Shown: positions 1 through 8,968 of the stretch, piece by piece | Position numbering within the stretch: position 1 is the stretch's first letter | Layout of the letters: every line of letters begins with the position of its first letter | Assembly (NCBI GenBank): GCA_964479535.1 | Contig: CAYZMM010000019.1 | Span: 1-64,000 of the forward strand | DNA length: 64,000 bases | Source: S015-6 sp964479535 | GTDB lineage: Bacteria; Desulfobacterota; DSWW01 | Direction of reading: 5' to 3' | The notes under the pieces: model-generated | What the model was told of the DNA's origin: nothing | The model's input: the letters and a program-made list of their open reading frames with translations, nothing else | Database searches by the model: none | Program-made: the position numbers and the translations under genes

Positions 1-571
1 TGGGACGATCATACAATATCCTCAAAGGAATGTCTACCCATGTGTCGCTGTAGTAGTAACCGTTCAGGTGAATCGGCTCCTCGCTCGGCATCAGCGCAAG
101 CACGGCCGTTCCCCCTTCGCCTCCGAAATGGCACAGGACGGGACTCATCGCCTTCATTTCCGATTCACTCTTCTGGTCGAACATCTGGATGAACCTCTTG
201 GCCGTGTCGTAGACCGTGCGCACGAGAGGAAGGCGGTGCATGATGGTGTCGATGAGGAAATTCCAGCGGTTCTTCATGCCGGCCTGCACGAGCAGGCCGA
301 GGAGATAGATGAGCGCCAGGGCGACGCCGAGGCCGATCAGGTAGGCAACCACGTTGCTCGTGACGAATTGCAGCCCGAAGGAGCCCAGCACCTTGCCGAA
401 GTCGCTCTTCGGCCCCAGGAAATCGTGCACGAACTTGGCCAGCCAGTAGACGACCGCCAGGGTCAGTGCCAGCGGAAAGACGGCCAGCACCCCCGCAAAG
501 AAAGGCTGGGCGATTCTTTGGAGCAGACTCCTTTTCATGGCCGCCTTCGGCATCACGTCGTTTTCCGTCAT
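1..571 (-). CDS. DUF502 family membrane protein, C-terminus cut by window edge
   Basis: Reading from the ATG at 571 gives an open frame to the window edge, so the stop codon lies outside. About 190 residues are present. Two hydrophobic segments are visible, one at roughly residues 22-45 (FFAGVLAVFPLALTLAVVYW) and one at roughly 75-95 (VVAYLIGLGVALALIYLLGL), followed by a soluble part with LPLVRTVYDTAKRF and GGEGGTAVLALMPS. This two-helix start followed by the VRTVYDTAK region is typical of DUF502 inner-membrane proteins, whose function is not established. It is transcribed divergently from the carboxyltransferase gene. The family call is from recognition of the pattern. Confidence 0.8.
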   Translation of the reverse strand, partial: MTENDVMPKAAMKRSLLQRIAQPFFAGVLAVFPLALTLAVVYWLAKFVHDFLGPKSDFGKVLGSFGLQFVTSNVVAYLIGLGVALALIYLLGLLVQAGMKNRWNFLIDTIMHRLPLVRTVYDTAKRFIQMFDQKSESEMKAMSPVLCHFGGEGGTAVLALMPSEEPIHLNGYYYSDTWVDIPLRILYDRP

Positions 572-740
572 TTCTTCGCTCTCCCATCCACTGCTTCGGC
601 ACGGTTCCCCTCGGCCTCTTCCACGGGGCAAGATAGCTCATTCAAGTGCCGGCCACAAGGGATCCTGCGGCCCGTGCGTTGAAAACGCGGGAGGAGAACT
701 CTAGAATGAAGTGTTTTCTCACACCACAGGGAGTGTTCTC

Positions 741-2312
741 ATGTGCAGCGACTTGAGGGCGGATCTGGCCGCACTGCAGGAGAGGCTGGCGCGCACCCAG
801 GACGAAGTCCGCGCCGAGGCGGCGGCCAAGCGCCACGCCAGAGGCTATCGAACAGCACGCGAAAACCTGGCCGATCTGGTGGACCCCGGCTCCTTTGTGG
901 AGTACGGGCAGCTGGCCGTGGCTGCCCAGCGAAAGCGGCGCGATTACGAGGATCTTCAGATCAGCACCGCCGCCGACGGGGTGATCACCGGTGTTGCGAC
1001 GATCAATCGGGAGCAGTTCGGCGAGGAGCGGTCCCGCGCCGCGGTCGTGGTGTACGATTACTCCGTTCTCGCGGGCACCCAGGGCTTCTTCCATCACAAG
1101 AAACTGGACCGGATTCTCGCCGTGGCCGAGGAGTGGAAGCTGCCGGTGGTCATGTACACCGAGGGCGGGGGCGGCCGCCCGGGGGACACGGATGTCACCA
1201 CGGCCATTGCAGGCCTCGACATCACGACCTTCGCGGTCTGGGCCCGGCTCAGCGGCCTGGTTCCGCGCATCGCCGTCAACAACGGATACTGCTTTGCCGG
1301 CAACGCCGTCCTGTTCGGGTGTGCGGACATGACCATTGCCACTCGCACGTCCTGGATCGGAATGGCCGGCCCCGCCATGATCGAGGGGGGCGGTCTGGGC
1401 GTCTTCAAGCCGACCGAGATCGGGCCCATCGAAGTGCAGGAAGACAACGGGGTGGTGGACATGGTGGCGGAAGACGAAGCCCACGCCACCGCGCTGGCGA
1501 AGAAGTGCATGGGCTACTTCCAGGGCATTCTCGGGAGCTGGCGCTGTGCCGACCAGGCCGCGCTGCGGGATATGGTGCCGGAGAATCGCCGGCGGTCCTA
1601 TCCCGTGCGGCGGATCATCGAGACCCTGGCGGACGAGGACTCCTTCCTCGAGCTCAGGCCCGCTTACGGGAAGTGCGTGGTCACCGGTTTGATGCGCATA
1701 GAAGGAAGGCCTGTGGGCCTGCTCGCGAATGACTGCATGTACAAGGCAGGCGCCGTCGATTCCGACTCTGGGGACAAGGCTGCCCGGTTTGTTCAGCTGT
1801 GCGACGCGTACGGATTGCCCATCGTCTCCCTGACCGACACCCCCGGGTTCATGGTGGGGCCGGAAAGCGAAACGGAGGCGGCGGTCCGCCGCCTTTCGAG
1901 GCTCTTCGTGGCCGGGTCGAACGCGACCGTTCCGATCGTCGCCATCTTCCTTCGCAGGGGCTATGGCCTGGGAGCCATGGCCATGGTGGGCGGGAGTTTC
2001 CACGAGCCGGTCTACTCCGCCGCCTGGCCGACCGGCGAGTTCGGCGGCATGGGTCTCGAGGGTGCGGTGAGACTGGGATTCAAGAAAGAGCTGGAAGCGG
2101 TAGAGGACGGAGCGGAGCGCAAGAAGTTGTATGAAGACCTGCTGGCCATGGCATACGAGATGGGGAGGGCAACCGAGGCCGCGGCTCATCTGGAGATCGA
2201 CGCGGTCATCGACCCGGCCGACACCCGCAAGGTGATTCTGCAGGCCCTCTCCGCGGCCCCCGAACCGAAGGCCTCCCACGGAAAGCGCTCCCGTTTCGTC
2301 GACACCTGGTAG
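741..2312 (+). CDS. acyl-CoA carboxylase carboxyltransferase subunit (propionyl/methylcrotonyl-CoA type)
   Basis: This 523-residue protein belongs to the biotin-dependent carboxyltransferase family (PccB/MccB-like), which moves CO2 between carboxybiotin and an acyl-CoA. Both crotonase-like halves are present: the N-terminal half has YDYSVLAGTQGFFHHKK and GGGGRPGD, and the C-terminal half has LTDTPGFMVGPESE and the Gly-rich run RRGYGLGAMAM. The ATG at 741 is preceded by AGGGAG at suitable spacing; a GTG at 711 would add 10 residues. No biotin carboxylase or biotin carrier gene is adjacent, so its partners must be encoded elsewhere, or it may act as a decarboxylase-type CT. The substrate cannot be told from sequence alone. 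Confidence 0.85.
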   Translation: MCSDLRADLAALQERLARTQDEVRAEAAAKRHARGYRTARENLADLVDPGSFVEYGQLAVAAQRKRRDYEDLQISTAADGVITGVATINREQFGEERSRAAVVVYDYSVLAGTQGFFHHKKLDRILAVAEEWKLPVVMYTEGGGGRPGDTDVTTAIAGLDITTFAVWARLSGLVPRIAVNNGYCFAGNAVLFGCADMTIATRTSWIGMAGPAMIEGGGLGVFKPTEIGPIEVQEDNGVVDMVAEDEAHATALAKKCMGYFQGILGSWRCADQAALRDMVPENRRRSYPVRRIIETLADEDSFLELRPAYGKCVVTGLMRIEGRPVGLLANDCMYKAGAVDSDSGDKAARFVQLCDAYGLPIVSLTDTPGFMVGPESETEAAVRRLSRLFVAGSNATVPIVAIFLRRGYGLGAMAMVGGSFHEPVYSAAWPTGEFGGMGLEGAVRLGFKKELEAVEDGAERKKLYEDLLAMAYEMGRATEAAAHLEIDAVIDPADTRKVILQALSAAPEPKASHGKRSRFVDTW

Positions 2313-2477
2313 GGGGACGCCGCGGCCTGCCCTGCAAACCGGCCCGGCCCGTCCGGCCTCCGAACGGAACCGAATCGATCCGTACCCCGTCTAATCTTTT
2401 GAATCAAATCTCTTAGCATTTTCTCGAACGCTCTCTCGCCGCCGGCCGGTGTGCGCCGGGGCTCTTGAAAGGAACCG

Positions 2478-2900
2478 ATGGAGACGAACGCGGCAAAGGA
2501 AAAGAGCAGGAGCCGGGATTGGACCGGCACCGACACGAAACATCTGCGAAGGATCGAGAAGTCCGGGTTCCAGTGGGCGGTCCGATGCTTCGACCACTAC
2601 TTCTCGAAAGAGGATCTCGAGTTCTTCGCCCTCCGGTACAAACCCTTCTATGAGGCGATGAACGACGTTCAAAAGGGGGAAGGGTCCGTTGTCCGATTCG
2701 ATCCTTTCTCCCAGCACATGCACTGCAAGCTTCTCTTCGGGATCGCCTTCTCCCAGCACGGGGCACAGATGATCTCCCCGCCGGAGTACCCCCTGGGGAA
2801 GATCCCTGACCTCAGGTTCGCCGCCTTCGAACGGGGCGTCATCCAGAGCCTGAGGAATCTTTATCGGTTGGAGTGCGACGGCAAGCTTCCGGCCGAGTAG
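2478..2900 (+). CDS. hypothetical protein, 140 aa
   Basis: I do not recognise this protein. It is soluble, with no signal peptide or membrane segment, a charged N-terminus and an aromatic-rich middle (FDHYFSKEDLEFFALRYKPFYEAM). AAAGGA stands a few bases before the ATG. Codon use is like that of its neighbours, and it lies between two genes on the same strand with gaps of about 165 and 130 bases. The conserved-looking globular composition supports a real gene, but no function can be proposed. Confidence 0.6.
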   Translation: METNAAKEKSRSRDWTGTDTKHLRRIEKSGFQWAVRCFDHYFSKEDLEFFALRYKPFYEAMNDVQKGEGSVVRFDPFSQHMHCKLLFGIAFSQHGAQMISPPEYPLGKIPDLRFAAFERGVIQSLRNLYRLECDGKLPAE

Positions 2901-3028
2901 GCTTCCGCCCTTCGATCCCTTCGAAGGACCTCCGGCTCGGCCTCTGTTCCCTTCCATCCTGTTCTGTGCTAGGTTAAACCCACCCGGACCTGCAGAACCT
3001 CTCAAGAATCTGAAATCAGAACACGGGA

Positions 3029-4471
3029 ATGATCGAAAACATCGAGATCGTTCTTCTCGGCGTCCTCCTTCCCCTGGTCGAGCTTCTCGGCATCATCACC
3101 GCCGTTCATGCCATACGGACCGTACGCAGCTCTCAGGCATCCATTGCCTGGGCCGTCTCCCTGGTTACCTTCCCCTTTCTGTCCCTTCCCCTCTACTGGG
3201 TCTTCGGCCGGCGCAAGTTCAGCGGGTATGTAGAAGCGCTCCGGCAAGGCCATGAGGAGCACGCCCGACAAGTGGACGAGATCCTCGTCCGGCTGCACGA
3301 GGAACATCGGGCCGACAGGAGCCGGGTCGAGGCGGACTGGAGGGTCTTCGAGAACTTGAATCGCGGCTTCCCGTTCCTGGACGGCAATTCCGTGGAACTC
3401 CTTGTGGACGGGGAGGCGACCTTCAACCGCATGTTCGAGGATATCGACCGGGCACGGGACTACATCCTCCTGCAGTACTTCATCGTGCACGACGACGAAC
3501 TGGGGCGCGACCTGAAGGCCCGCCTGACCGCCAAGGCGCAACAGGGGGTTCGCATCCACTTCCTCTACGACGAGATCGGCTGCCACAAGCTGCCGAAACC
3601 CTACATCGAGGTCCTCACCAGGGCGGGCATTCACATCCACCCCTTTGGAACCACCCGGGGCAGGGGCAACCGTTTTCAGCTGAATTTCCGGAATCACCGA
3701 AAGATCACGGTCGTGGACGGAGAGACGGCTTATCTGGGCGGGCACAACATTGGAGACGAGTACATGGGCCGCGGCCGGAGGTTCGGCCACTGGCGGGACA
3801 CCCACCTCCGGATCGAGGGCCCGGCGGTCCGCCACGTCCAGATGTCCTTCTTCGCAGACTGGTACTTTGCCGTTCGAACGACGATCCGAATGAACTGGGA
3901 TGCAACGACGACGCATCACGGAGGCACGGACCTGCTGATCCTGGGGAGCGGTCCGGCCGATCCCATGGACACCTGTTCCCTCATGTTCGTCCTGGCGATT
4001 CATGCGGCGAGAGAGAGAATCTGGATTTCCAGTCCCTACTTCGTTCCGAACGAAGCGGTCATTGCGGCTCTGCAGGCCGCGGCCATGCGGGGCGTGGACG
4101 TGCGCATCATGCTGCCCATGAAGCCGGACCACCTGATCGTGTACCTGGCCGGCTTCTCCTACATGGCCCAGTTGAGCATGCCGAACATCCGCTTCTTTCG
4201 CTACGAACCGGGGTTCCTGCACCAGAAGGCCTTCGTGGTCGACGAGCGGCTCGCCATGGTCGGAACCGCGAATGCGGACAACCGTTCCTTCCGGTTGAAC
4301 TTCGAGATCTCCGCACTCGGGATTTCACGGGATTTCGTCCTCCGGGTTGCGCAGATGCTCGAAACGGACCTCTCCCGCTGCAGGGAGGTGCCTGCGGAAG
4401 AAGGCCTGACCCGGGGTCTCGTCTTCGATTTCGGCATCCGGTTCGCGCGCCTGTTCTCTCCGATCTTGTAG
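3029..4471 (+). CDS. cls: cardiolipin synthase (phospholipase D family)
   Basis: This 480-residue protein is a bacterial ClsA-type cardiolipin synthase, which joins two phosphatidylglycerols into cardiolipin in the inner membrane. Two N-terminal membrane helices (residues 8-28 and 38-58, the PLDc_N region) are followed by two PLD catalytic domains. Each has a complete HKD motif: H223-x-K225-x4-D230 (HRKITVVD) and H398-x-K400-x4-D405 (HQKAFVVD), and each motif is followed by the expected Gly/Asn signature (GGHNIGDEY; GTANADNRSF). Length matches the family. It appears monocistronic and converges with the reductase gene to its right, only 22 bases away. Confidence 0.93.
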   Translation: MIENIEIVLLGVLLPLVELLGIITAVHAIRTVRSSQASIAWAVSLVTFPFLSLPLYWVFGRRKFSGYVEALRQGHEEHARQVDEILVRLHEEHRADRSRVEADWRVFENLNRGFPFLDGNSVELLVDGEATFNRMFEDIDRARDYILLQYFIVHDDELGRDLKARLTAKAQQGVRIHFLYDEIGCHKLPKPYIEVLTRAGIHIHPFGTTRGRGNRFQLNFRNHRKITVVDGETAYLGGHNIGDEYMGRGRRFGHWRDTHLRIEGPAVRHVQMSFFADWYFAVRTTIRMNWDATTTHHGGTDLLILGSGPADPMDTCSLMFVLAIHAARERIWISSPYFVPNEAVIAALQAAAMRGVDVRIMLPMKPDHLIVYLAGFSYMAQLSMPNIRFFRYEPGFLHQKAFVVDERLAMVGTANADNRSFRLNFEISALGISRDFVLRVAQMLETDLSRCREVPAEEGLTRGLVFDFGIRFARLFSPIL

Positions 4472-4493
4472 CCGTCTACAAAGGGACGCCTGC

Positions 4494-6224
4494 TCAGGAG
4501 GAGGAGCCGGAATCCGGGATGACCAGTTCGTAGGGCCAGCCGAGGACGCCCCCATCGAGGAAGGAGACGTTGGGAAGGCCTGCACCCGTCAGGATCCGCT
4601 CCGCCTCGTAGCCCCGTAGGCTCAGCTTGCAGAAAGGGATGATCCGTTTGTCCCTGGGCAACTCCCCCGTTCTTTCCCGGAGCGCACCGAGGGGAATGTG
4701 GACCGTCCTGTCCTCGTAGGGCAGACGGACCTCTTCCCGCTCCTTCGGGCTTCGAACGTCGAGGAGCACCATCTCCCGGTCCCCCGCCTCCATCCTCTTG
4801 CGGAACTCCACCGGCGAGATCGCTCGGGTGACGCCATCCAGCTTGTTCTGCGCGATGTGGATCGCCGTCAGAATCGGGTCCAGAGGCGGCGAGTAAGGCG
4901 GTGCGTACGCGAGGTCCAGGTGCGCCATCGCATCGATGGTTGCACCGAAGGTCATGGCCGTGACCGCCACATCGAGTCGCTTCGCCACGTCTCCGGCACC
5001 GACGGCCTGGAAGCCGATGAGCCTTCTCGTTTTCCGGTCGATCACCAGCTTGATGCACATCGGCTTTGCCGTGGGGTAGTAGTGAGGCATGTCCGGACCG
5101 GGACACAGCACCGTCTCCACCTCGTAGCGCAACGCCTTTGCCTGTTCTTCGGTAAGCCCCGTCCTCCCGAGAGTGATGTCAAAGGCCTTGCAGATCACCG
5201 TACCCAGCACTCCGTCGAAGGGCTCCGGCCTGCCCGCGATATGGTTCGCGATGGTTCGACCATGTTTGTTCGAGGTGGACCCCTGGGGCGCGAAGAGCCC
5301 CCGGCCGGAGAGGCCGGTCAGGGAACTGTTCACGACACAATCGCCCCCCGCGTACACGTCCGGATCCGAGGTCTGGCAGAAGTTGTTGATCAGGACACCC
5401 CCCTTCGGGTCAACGGCCAGTCCGGCCTGCCGGGCCAGCTCGCTGTTCGGCCTTACCCCGATGGCGACCAGGGCAAGATCCGCCTCGATCTCGCCGGCCG
5501 ATGTCTTGACAACTTTGAGCTTCCCCTCGTCGTCCCCCTCGAAGGCCTCCACGCGCTGGTTCATCCGAAGATCGACACCCTGCTGTGCCATGTGTTTCAT
5601 GGCAAGCCTTCCCATCTCCTCGTCGAGGAGCAGCCCCATCACCGTGGGCAGCATTTCGACCACCGTGACCTCCATCCCCTGGGCCCTGAAGGCCTCGGCC
5701 ATCTCGACGCCGATCAGGCCGGCCCCAATGATCACCGCCTTCCCGCCCTTCTTCCGGTCCACCACCTCTTTCACCCTGGACGCATCCTCGAAGTGGTGCA
5801 TGTGATAGACCCCTTCCAGGTCGAGGCCGGATATGGGCGGCGCGAAGGGGCTTGCCCCCATGGCCAGGACGAGCTTGTCGTACGCCAGGGTTCGCCCCTC
5901 CCCCGTGCCCGCGTGCCTCGTCTCCACATTTTTCTTTTCACGGTCGATCTTCGTCGCCTCGGTTCCGGTCAATGCCTCGAAGCCCTTCACCTTCTTGAAG
6001 AAACCTGCATCCCTTATCACGCCCACCGGCGTTTCCAGGAGCGCATCCACCCGCTCCACATCCCCGGATACGTAGTACGGCATTCCGCATGCGCCGTAGG
6101 AAAGGACATTCCCCTTGTCGACCAGTGTAATCTCCGCATCCGGATCGAGCCTCCGAAGCCGGGCTGCGGTCTTGGGGCCGCACGCCACACCACCGATAAT
6201 GACCACCTTCTTCGGTTGTTCCAT
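4494..6224 (-). CDS. CoA-disulfide reductase / rhodanese fusion (NADH-dependent persulfide or polysulfide reductase type)
   Basis: The 576-residue protein joins an FAD/NAD(P)-dependent disulfide oxidoreductase to a C-terminal rhodanese domain. The N-terminal FAD site is VVIIGGVACG, the CoADR-type active-site cysteine lies in SYGACGMPYY (about residue 46), and the second nucleotide site is AVIIGAGLIGVEMAEA. The rhodanese domain (about residues 465-570) keeps its cysteine in PFCKLSLRGYEAERI. This architecture matches CoADR-Rhd/Npsr enzymes, which reduce CoA-persulfide, CoA-disulfide or polysulfide using NAD(P)H. The C-terminus ends in a short serine/glycine tail. In a sulfur-metabolising anaerobe a role in sulfane-sulfur reduction is likely; the exact substrate is inference. 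Confidence 0.9.
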   Translation of the reverse strand: MEQPKKVVIIGGVACGPKTAARLRRLDPDAEITLVDKGNVLSYGACGMPYYVSGDVERVDALLETPVGVIRDAGFFKKVKGFEALTGTEATKIDREKKNVETRHAGTGEGRTLAYDKLVLAMGASPFAPPISGLDLEGVYHMHHFEDASRVKEVVDRKKGGKAVIIGAGLIGVEMAEAFRAQGMEVTVVEMLPTVMGLLLDEEMGRLAMKHMAQQGVDLRMNQRVEAFEGDDEGKLKVVKTSAGEIEADLALVAIGVRPNSELARQAGLAVDPKGGVLINNFCQTSDPDVYAGGDCVVNSSLTGLSGRGLFAPQGSTSNKHGRTIANHIAGRPEPFDGVLGTVICKAFDITLGRTGLTEEQAKALRYEVETVLCPGPDMPHYYPTAKPMCIKLVIDRKTRRLIGFQAVGAGDVAKRLDVAVTAMTFGATIDAMAHLDLAYAPPYSPPLDPILTAIHIAQNKLDGVTRAISPVEFRKRMEAGDREMVLLDVRSPKEREEVRLPYEDRTVHIPLGALRERTGELPRDKRIIPFCKLSLRGYEAERILTGAGLPNVSFLDGGVLGWPYELVIPDSGSSS

Positions 6225-6267
6225 TGCCTTGACTCCTGTCCTATTCTGGTTTTCCGATTCCGTCCGG

Positions 6268-7662
6268 CTACAGATCCCGGGGCCCGCACGACAGGGCCGG
6301 CAGGCTGTCGACCAGCTCGCCGCTCACGAGCTTCAGCCGGGCCAGGGCGATCCGCAGATCGTGGACCGCCTTCAGCCATTCGAGCCTCGACCTAGACAGG
6401 ACCAGTTCCGCCTTCTCCAGTTCCACCACATTCGTCAGGCCCTCTCGGTATCGCTTGCGGATGATCCGAAGGCTCTCCTCTGCCTGGCCGACCCGTTCTT
6501 GTGTCACCTGGAGACTCTCTCTGCCGGTCGTCACCGCCACCACGGCCTCCTCGATTTCAAGGATGAGCCTGTCCTCCAGGCTCCTCAACTCCTGCAACAG
6601 CCTCTGCTGGCCGCTCTTCGCCTCCTTCAGCTCCGCACTGTCCGCAAGGCCTTTGAAGAGGTTCCACTCGATGCCGAGTCCGAGAAGGTAGGAGCCTTCC
6701 TGTTCCGAGGCGAAATTCGGGGAATTCCACTCATAGCTCGCCTCGAGCCCGAAGTTGGGCAGGAAATTCCCCTTTGCCGCCTTCACCGCCGCCCCTGCTG
6801 CGTAACAGCGCACCCGGAGGCCCACGAATTCCGGCCGCTTCTCCTTTGCCACGGTCAGCAGGTTCGCCGTATCCAGTTCCGGGATCTGCTCAGGGCCCGG
6901 CGGGCACAGGGTGGCCACCTCCCACACCCTGTCCTCGCTCTCCCCGATCAGAATCTTCAGAGCCCTTTCTGCAACGCGCGTCCTCCCGCGCGCCTTCACG
7001 AGCTGGTTCTGGAACCCGGCCTTCTGGACCTTGGCGGAGAGGAGGTCCGACCGCACCACCGAGCCCTCCTCGAAGAGCAGCTCGATCTGGCGAAGGCTCT
7101 CTTCGGATGTCTCGAGCGCCATCTCGGCCACCTTTTCGCTCTCACGGGCAAAGGAGAGTCCCCAGTACGCCTCGATCGTTCGAAACCCTACACGGGCCTT
7201 CGTTCCCTCCACGTCCCACCTCGAGGCCTTGCGCTCCAGCTTGCTGGCCGTGCGGTTCTGATGAAGCTGCCCTCCCCTGAAGAGCGGCTGGCTCACCGTG
7301 AACTTGGTCCGCCAGTTTTCCGTGGAGTCGGGATCGTTCAGACGATCGATGGCGAAGTCTTCCATCGTGAACCTGCGCTGATTCAGCTTGCTTCCGAAGA
7401 CGGACACGGGCTGGTCGCTCCGCAGATAAGACTCCTCGAAATCGAGACGAGGCATGAGAGCGGACAGACTCTTCAGTTCACGGGCCTCGGCGCTCTTCAA
7501 GCCCTTTTCCGCTGCCGCAACCGTCGGGGAGGTCGCAAGGGCCCTGCTCACCGCATCCTCGAGTGCCAGCGGTTCAGCGTGCAACGCGCCCCCCGCAACC
7601 GCAAACAGCACGAGGAGAAGCGCCGCCGGGACAAATTCCCATCCTACTGCCTTTCGTTTCAT
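6268..7662 (-). CDS. TolC-family outer membrane efflux protein
   Basis: This 464-residue secreted protein has a clear signal peptide (basic MKRK start, hydrophobic core ALLLVLFAVAGGALHA, cleavage near residue 29) and two outer-membrane-efflux repeats. Typical features are LALEDAVSRAL at the mature start, long heptad-rich coiled coils, and the second repeat RIIRKRYREGLTNVVELEKAE. It would form the trimeric outer-membrane duct of a tripartite efflux or type I secretion system. No periplasmic adaptor, RND pump or ABC transporter is adjacent, so its partners must be elsewhere. The downstream CoADR-Rhd gene begins 43 bases after its stop and may be co-transcribed. Confidence 0.9.
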   Translation of the reverse strand: MKRKAVGWEFVPAALLLVLFAVAGGALHAEPLALEDAVSRALATSPTVAAAEKGLKSAEARELKSLSALMPRLDFEESYLRSDQPVSVFGSKLNQRRFTMEDFAIDRLNDPDSTENWRTKFTVSQPLFRGGQLHQNRTASKLERKASRWDVEGTKARVGFRTIEAYWGLSFARESEKVAEMALETSEESLRQIELLFEEGSVVRSDLLSAKVQKAGFQNQLVKARGRTRVAERALKILIGESEDRVWEVATLCPPGPEQIPELDTANLLTVAKEKRPEFVGLRVRCYAAGAAVKAAKGNFLPNFGLEASYEWNSPNFASEQEGSYLLGLGIEWNLFKGLADSAELKEAKSGQQRLLQELRSLEDRLILEIEEAVVAVTTGRESLQVTQERVGQAEESLRIIRKRYREGLTNVVELEKAELVLSRSRLEWLKAVHDLRIALARLKLVSGELVDSLPALSCGPRDL

Positions 7663-7752
7663 TCCTGCCCCCTCTGCTTCCGGTAAGATGACCGGTTGCA
7701 GAATATATCAGACTCACCATCCAAAGCGAAGCTCCATCGCGCTTAAGAAGAG

Positions 7753-7786
7753 GTCGGTCGGCCGCATGGACACACGGCCGACCGAC
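7753..7786 (-). terminator. strong hairpin between DUF5320 gene and tolC-like gene
   Basis: Perfect 12-bp arms (7753-7764 and 7775-7786, core GTCGGTCGGCCG) surround a 10-base loop. On the minus strand the hairpin follows the DUF5320 stop and is trailed by TCTTCTT, a weak pyrimidine tail. It probably ends or attenuates transcription from the NifX-DUF5320 operon before the efflux gene. It lacks a proper T-run, so it may instead stabilise the mRNA 3' end. Confidence 0.5.
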
Positions 7787-7851
7787 GGAAAACAGGGGAA
7801 GAAGAAAGAAGGGGAAGCGACTAGCAAGCGCCAGACTGCTCATTCGGACGA

Positions 7852-8247
7852 TCACTCATCTTCCGACTCCATGGCCTGGAGCCTCTTCTCGATGTCGTCC
7901 AGGTTTGCCTTGAAATACTCCGCCTGCTCTTTCAACACCTCGATCTCTTCGGACCGGGTCATGCCGGCACCGTATGCCGGCACCCCCATACCGGGGCCGG
8001 GAAAGGTTCCGAAGCGCGCCCAGCCCGGCATACCTGTGGCCCAGTACATGTTTCTCCAGCCTCTGCCGCCGCCACGGCCTCCGAAGCCTCTACCCCGGCC
8101 GCCGCCTCCGCCTCTGCCCCACCCGCCGAAGCCTCTTCGAGGCCCGGGGTTTGCGTAGCCCGGCATCCCGTATCCGGCGCAGAAACCGGCACCTCTGCCT
8201 GTCATCGACCCCTGTCCCCAAGGGCCTGTTCCATCACCTCTCGGCAT
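7852..8247 (-). CDS. DUF5320 domain-containing Gly-rich protein
   Basis: The 131-residue protein starts with the DUF5320 hallmark (MPRGDGTGPWGQGSMTGRG, then AGFCAGYGMPG), continues through a Gly/Arg-rich stretch (residues about 38-62), then GWRNMYWATGMPGWARFG, and ends in a short acidic coiled coil (ILE-type heptads, EVLKEQAEYFKANLDDIEKRL). An AAAGGAGGTGAT Shine-Dalgarno sequence precedes the ATG. Proteins of this family commonly sit beside NifX/dinitrogenase-cofactor proteins, as here, but no activity is established. It follows the NifX-like gene by 86 bases on the same strand and is probably in its operon. Confidence 0.85.
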   Translation of the reverse strand: MPRGDGTGPWGQGSMTGRGAGFCAGYGMPGYANPGPRRGFGGWGRGGGGGRGRGFGGRGGGRGWRNMYWATGMPGWARFGTFPGPGMGVPAYGAGMTRSEEIEVLKEQAEYFKANLDDIEKRLQAMESEDE

Positions 8248-8333
8248 GCTGAATCACCTCCTTTCGCTCTGTCACTTCCCCTTCCCCGTGCTCTTCCCTC
8301 ATCCACTTCCTCCTGTTGCTCCTCTTCCTCCGG

Positions 8334-8738
8334 CTACCGTCGCCCACCACGACCGCCCCGGTGTCTCCGGCCGCGACCTTGTCCCTTCCGATGTCTCCAC
8401 CCCGCGCCGCATCCGGGCATCCGAAACCTCTCTTCCATGATTCTGCCTCCCTGCTGGGCGTCCACCACCTCTTCCACATCTCCTACCACGCCGTCCACCA
8501 CCCGGATTCCCGCGCTTCGGAGCAGGGCTGCGCAGGAGCCGCTGATTCCCGCACATACCAGGCACTGCACGCCGACTCGCTTCAGCAGGGTCACCCTCTG
8601 GGCGGGGTTCATACCCTCCAGAAGAAGGCTGCCCCGATCCTCCCGTCCGGCCCGGCTCAACTCCAGAACCCGGACACGCGAAGCCACGTCGAACAGTGGA
8701 GACACGCGGTCCTGATGAACCGGCACGGCCAGCATCAT
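8334..8738 (-). CDS. NifX/NifB-type dinitrogenase iron-molybdenum cofactor (DINMC) domain protein
   Basis: A 134-residue protein whose first 100 residues match the small DINMC fold: LAVPVHQDRVSPLFDVASRV at the start, CLVCAGISGSCAALLRSAGIRVVDGVVGDVEEVV in the core. The C-terminus is Arg/Gly-rich (after residue 108). Proteins of this family, such as NifX, NafY and the Mo-Cu orange protein, bind metal-sulfur clusters or cofactor precursors. Two adjacent ATG codons open the frame; AGGGG lies upstream. It is preceded by a sigma-54-type promoter (8812-8827) and followed by the DUF5320 gene. The cluster it binds, if any, is unknown. Confidence 0.85.
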   Translation of the reverse strand: MMLAVPVHQDRVSPLFDVASRVRVLELSRAGREDRGSLLLEGMNPAQRVTLLKRVGVQCLVCAGISGSCAALLRSAGIRVVDGVVGDVEEVVDAQQGGRIMEERFRMPGCGAGWRHRKGQGRGRRHRGGRGGRR

Positions 8739-8811
8739 GGGTCAGACCCCTTCGGTATGTTGGAGGAAAAGGCACATTCTGCAACTCCCGTTCGCGTTCA
8801 ACCCTCATGTT

Positions 8812-8827
8812 TACAAGAGACATGCCA
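8812..8827 (-). promoter_or_regulatory. sigma-54 (-24/-12) promoter for NifX-DUF5320 operon
   Basis: On the minus strand the sequence reads TGGCATGTCTCTTGTA, which matches the sigma-54 consensus TGGCACG-N4-TTGCW except for GT in place of GC at -12. The predicted start of transcription is near 8800, about 60 bases before the NifX ATG. The adjacent upstream gene encodes a sigma-54 activator. A different imperfect palindrome (TTGCCGGACGTCGGCA, about 8889-8904) lies 60-75 bases further upstream and could be the activator site. Confidence 0.6.
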
Positions 8828-8968
8828 GGGTAGACGAGCCGACGGAGAAGAACGATAACCATTCGAATTCAATGCGTAAGTATTCACTTGCCGGACGTCG
8901 GCATCACGCGGGGGGAATCTGTTTTCGGTGCGTTTTGTTCCCAAATTCGATTTGATATGGAACGATCT

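Noticed and set aside
642..2279. 545-residue open frame antisense to the carboxyltransferase
   Set aside because: His/Arg/Gly-rich composition without domains; it mirrors the GC-rich codons of the real gene.
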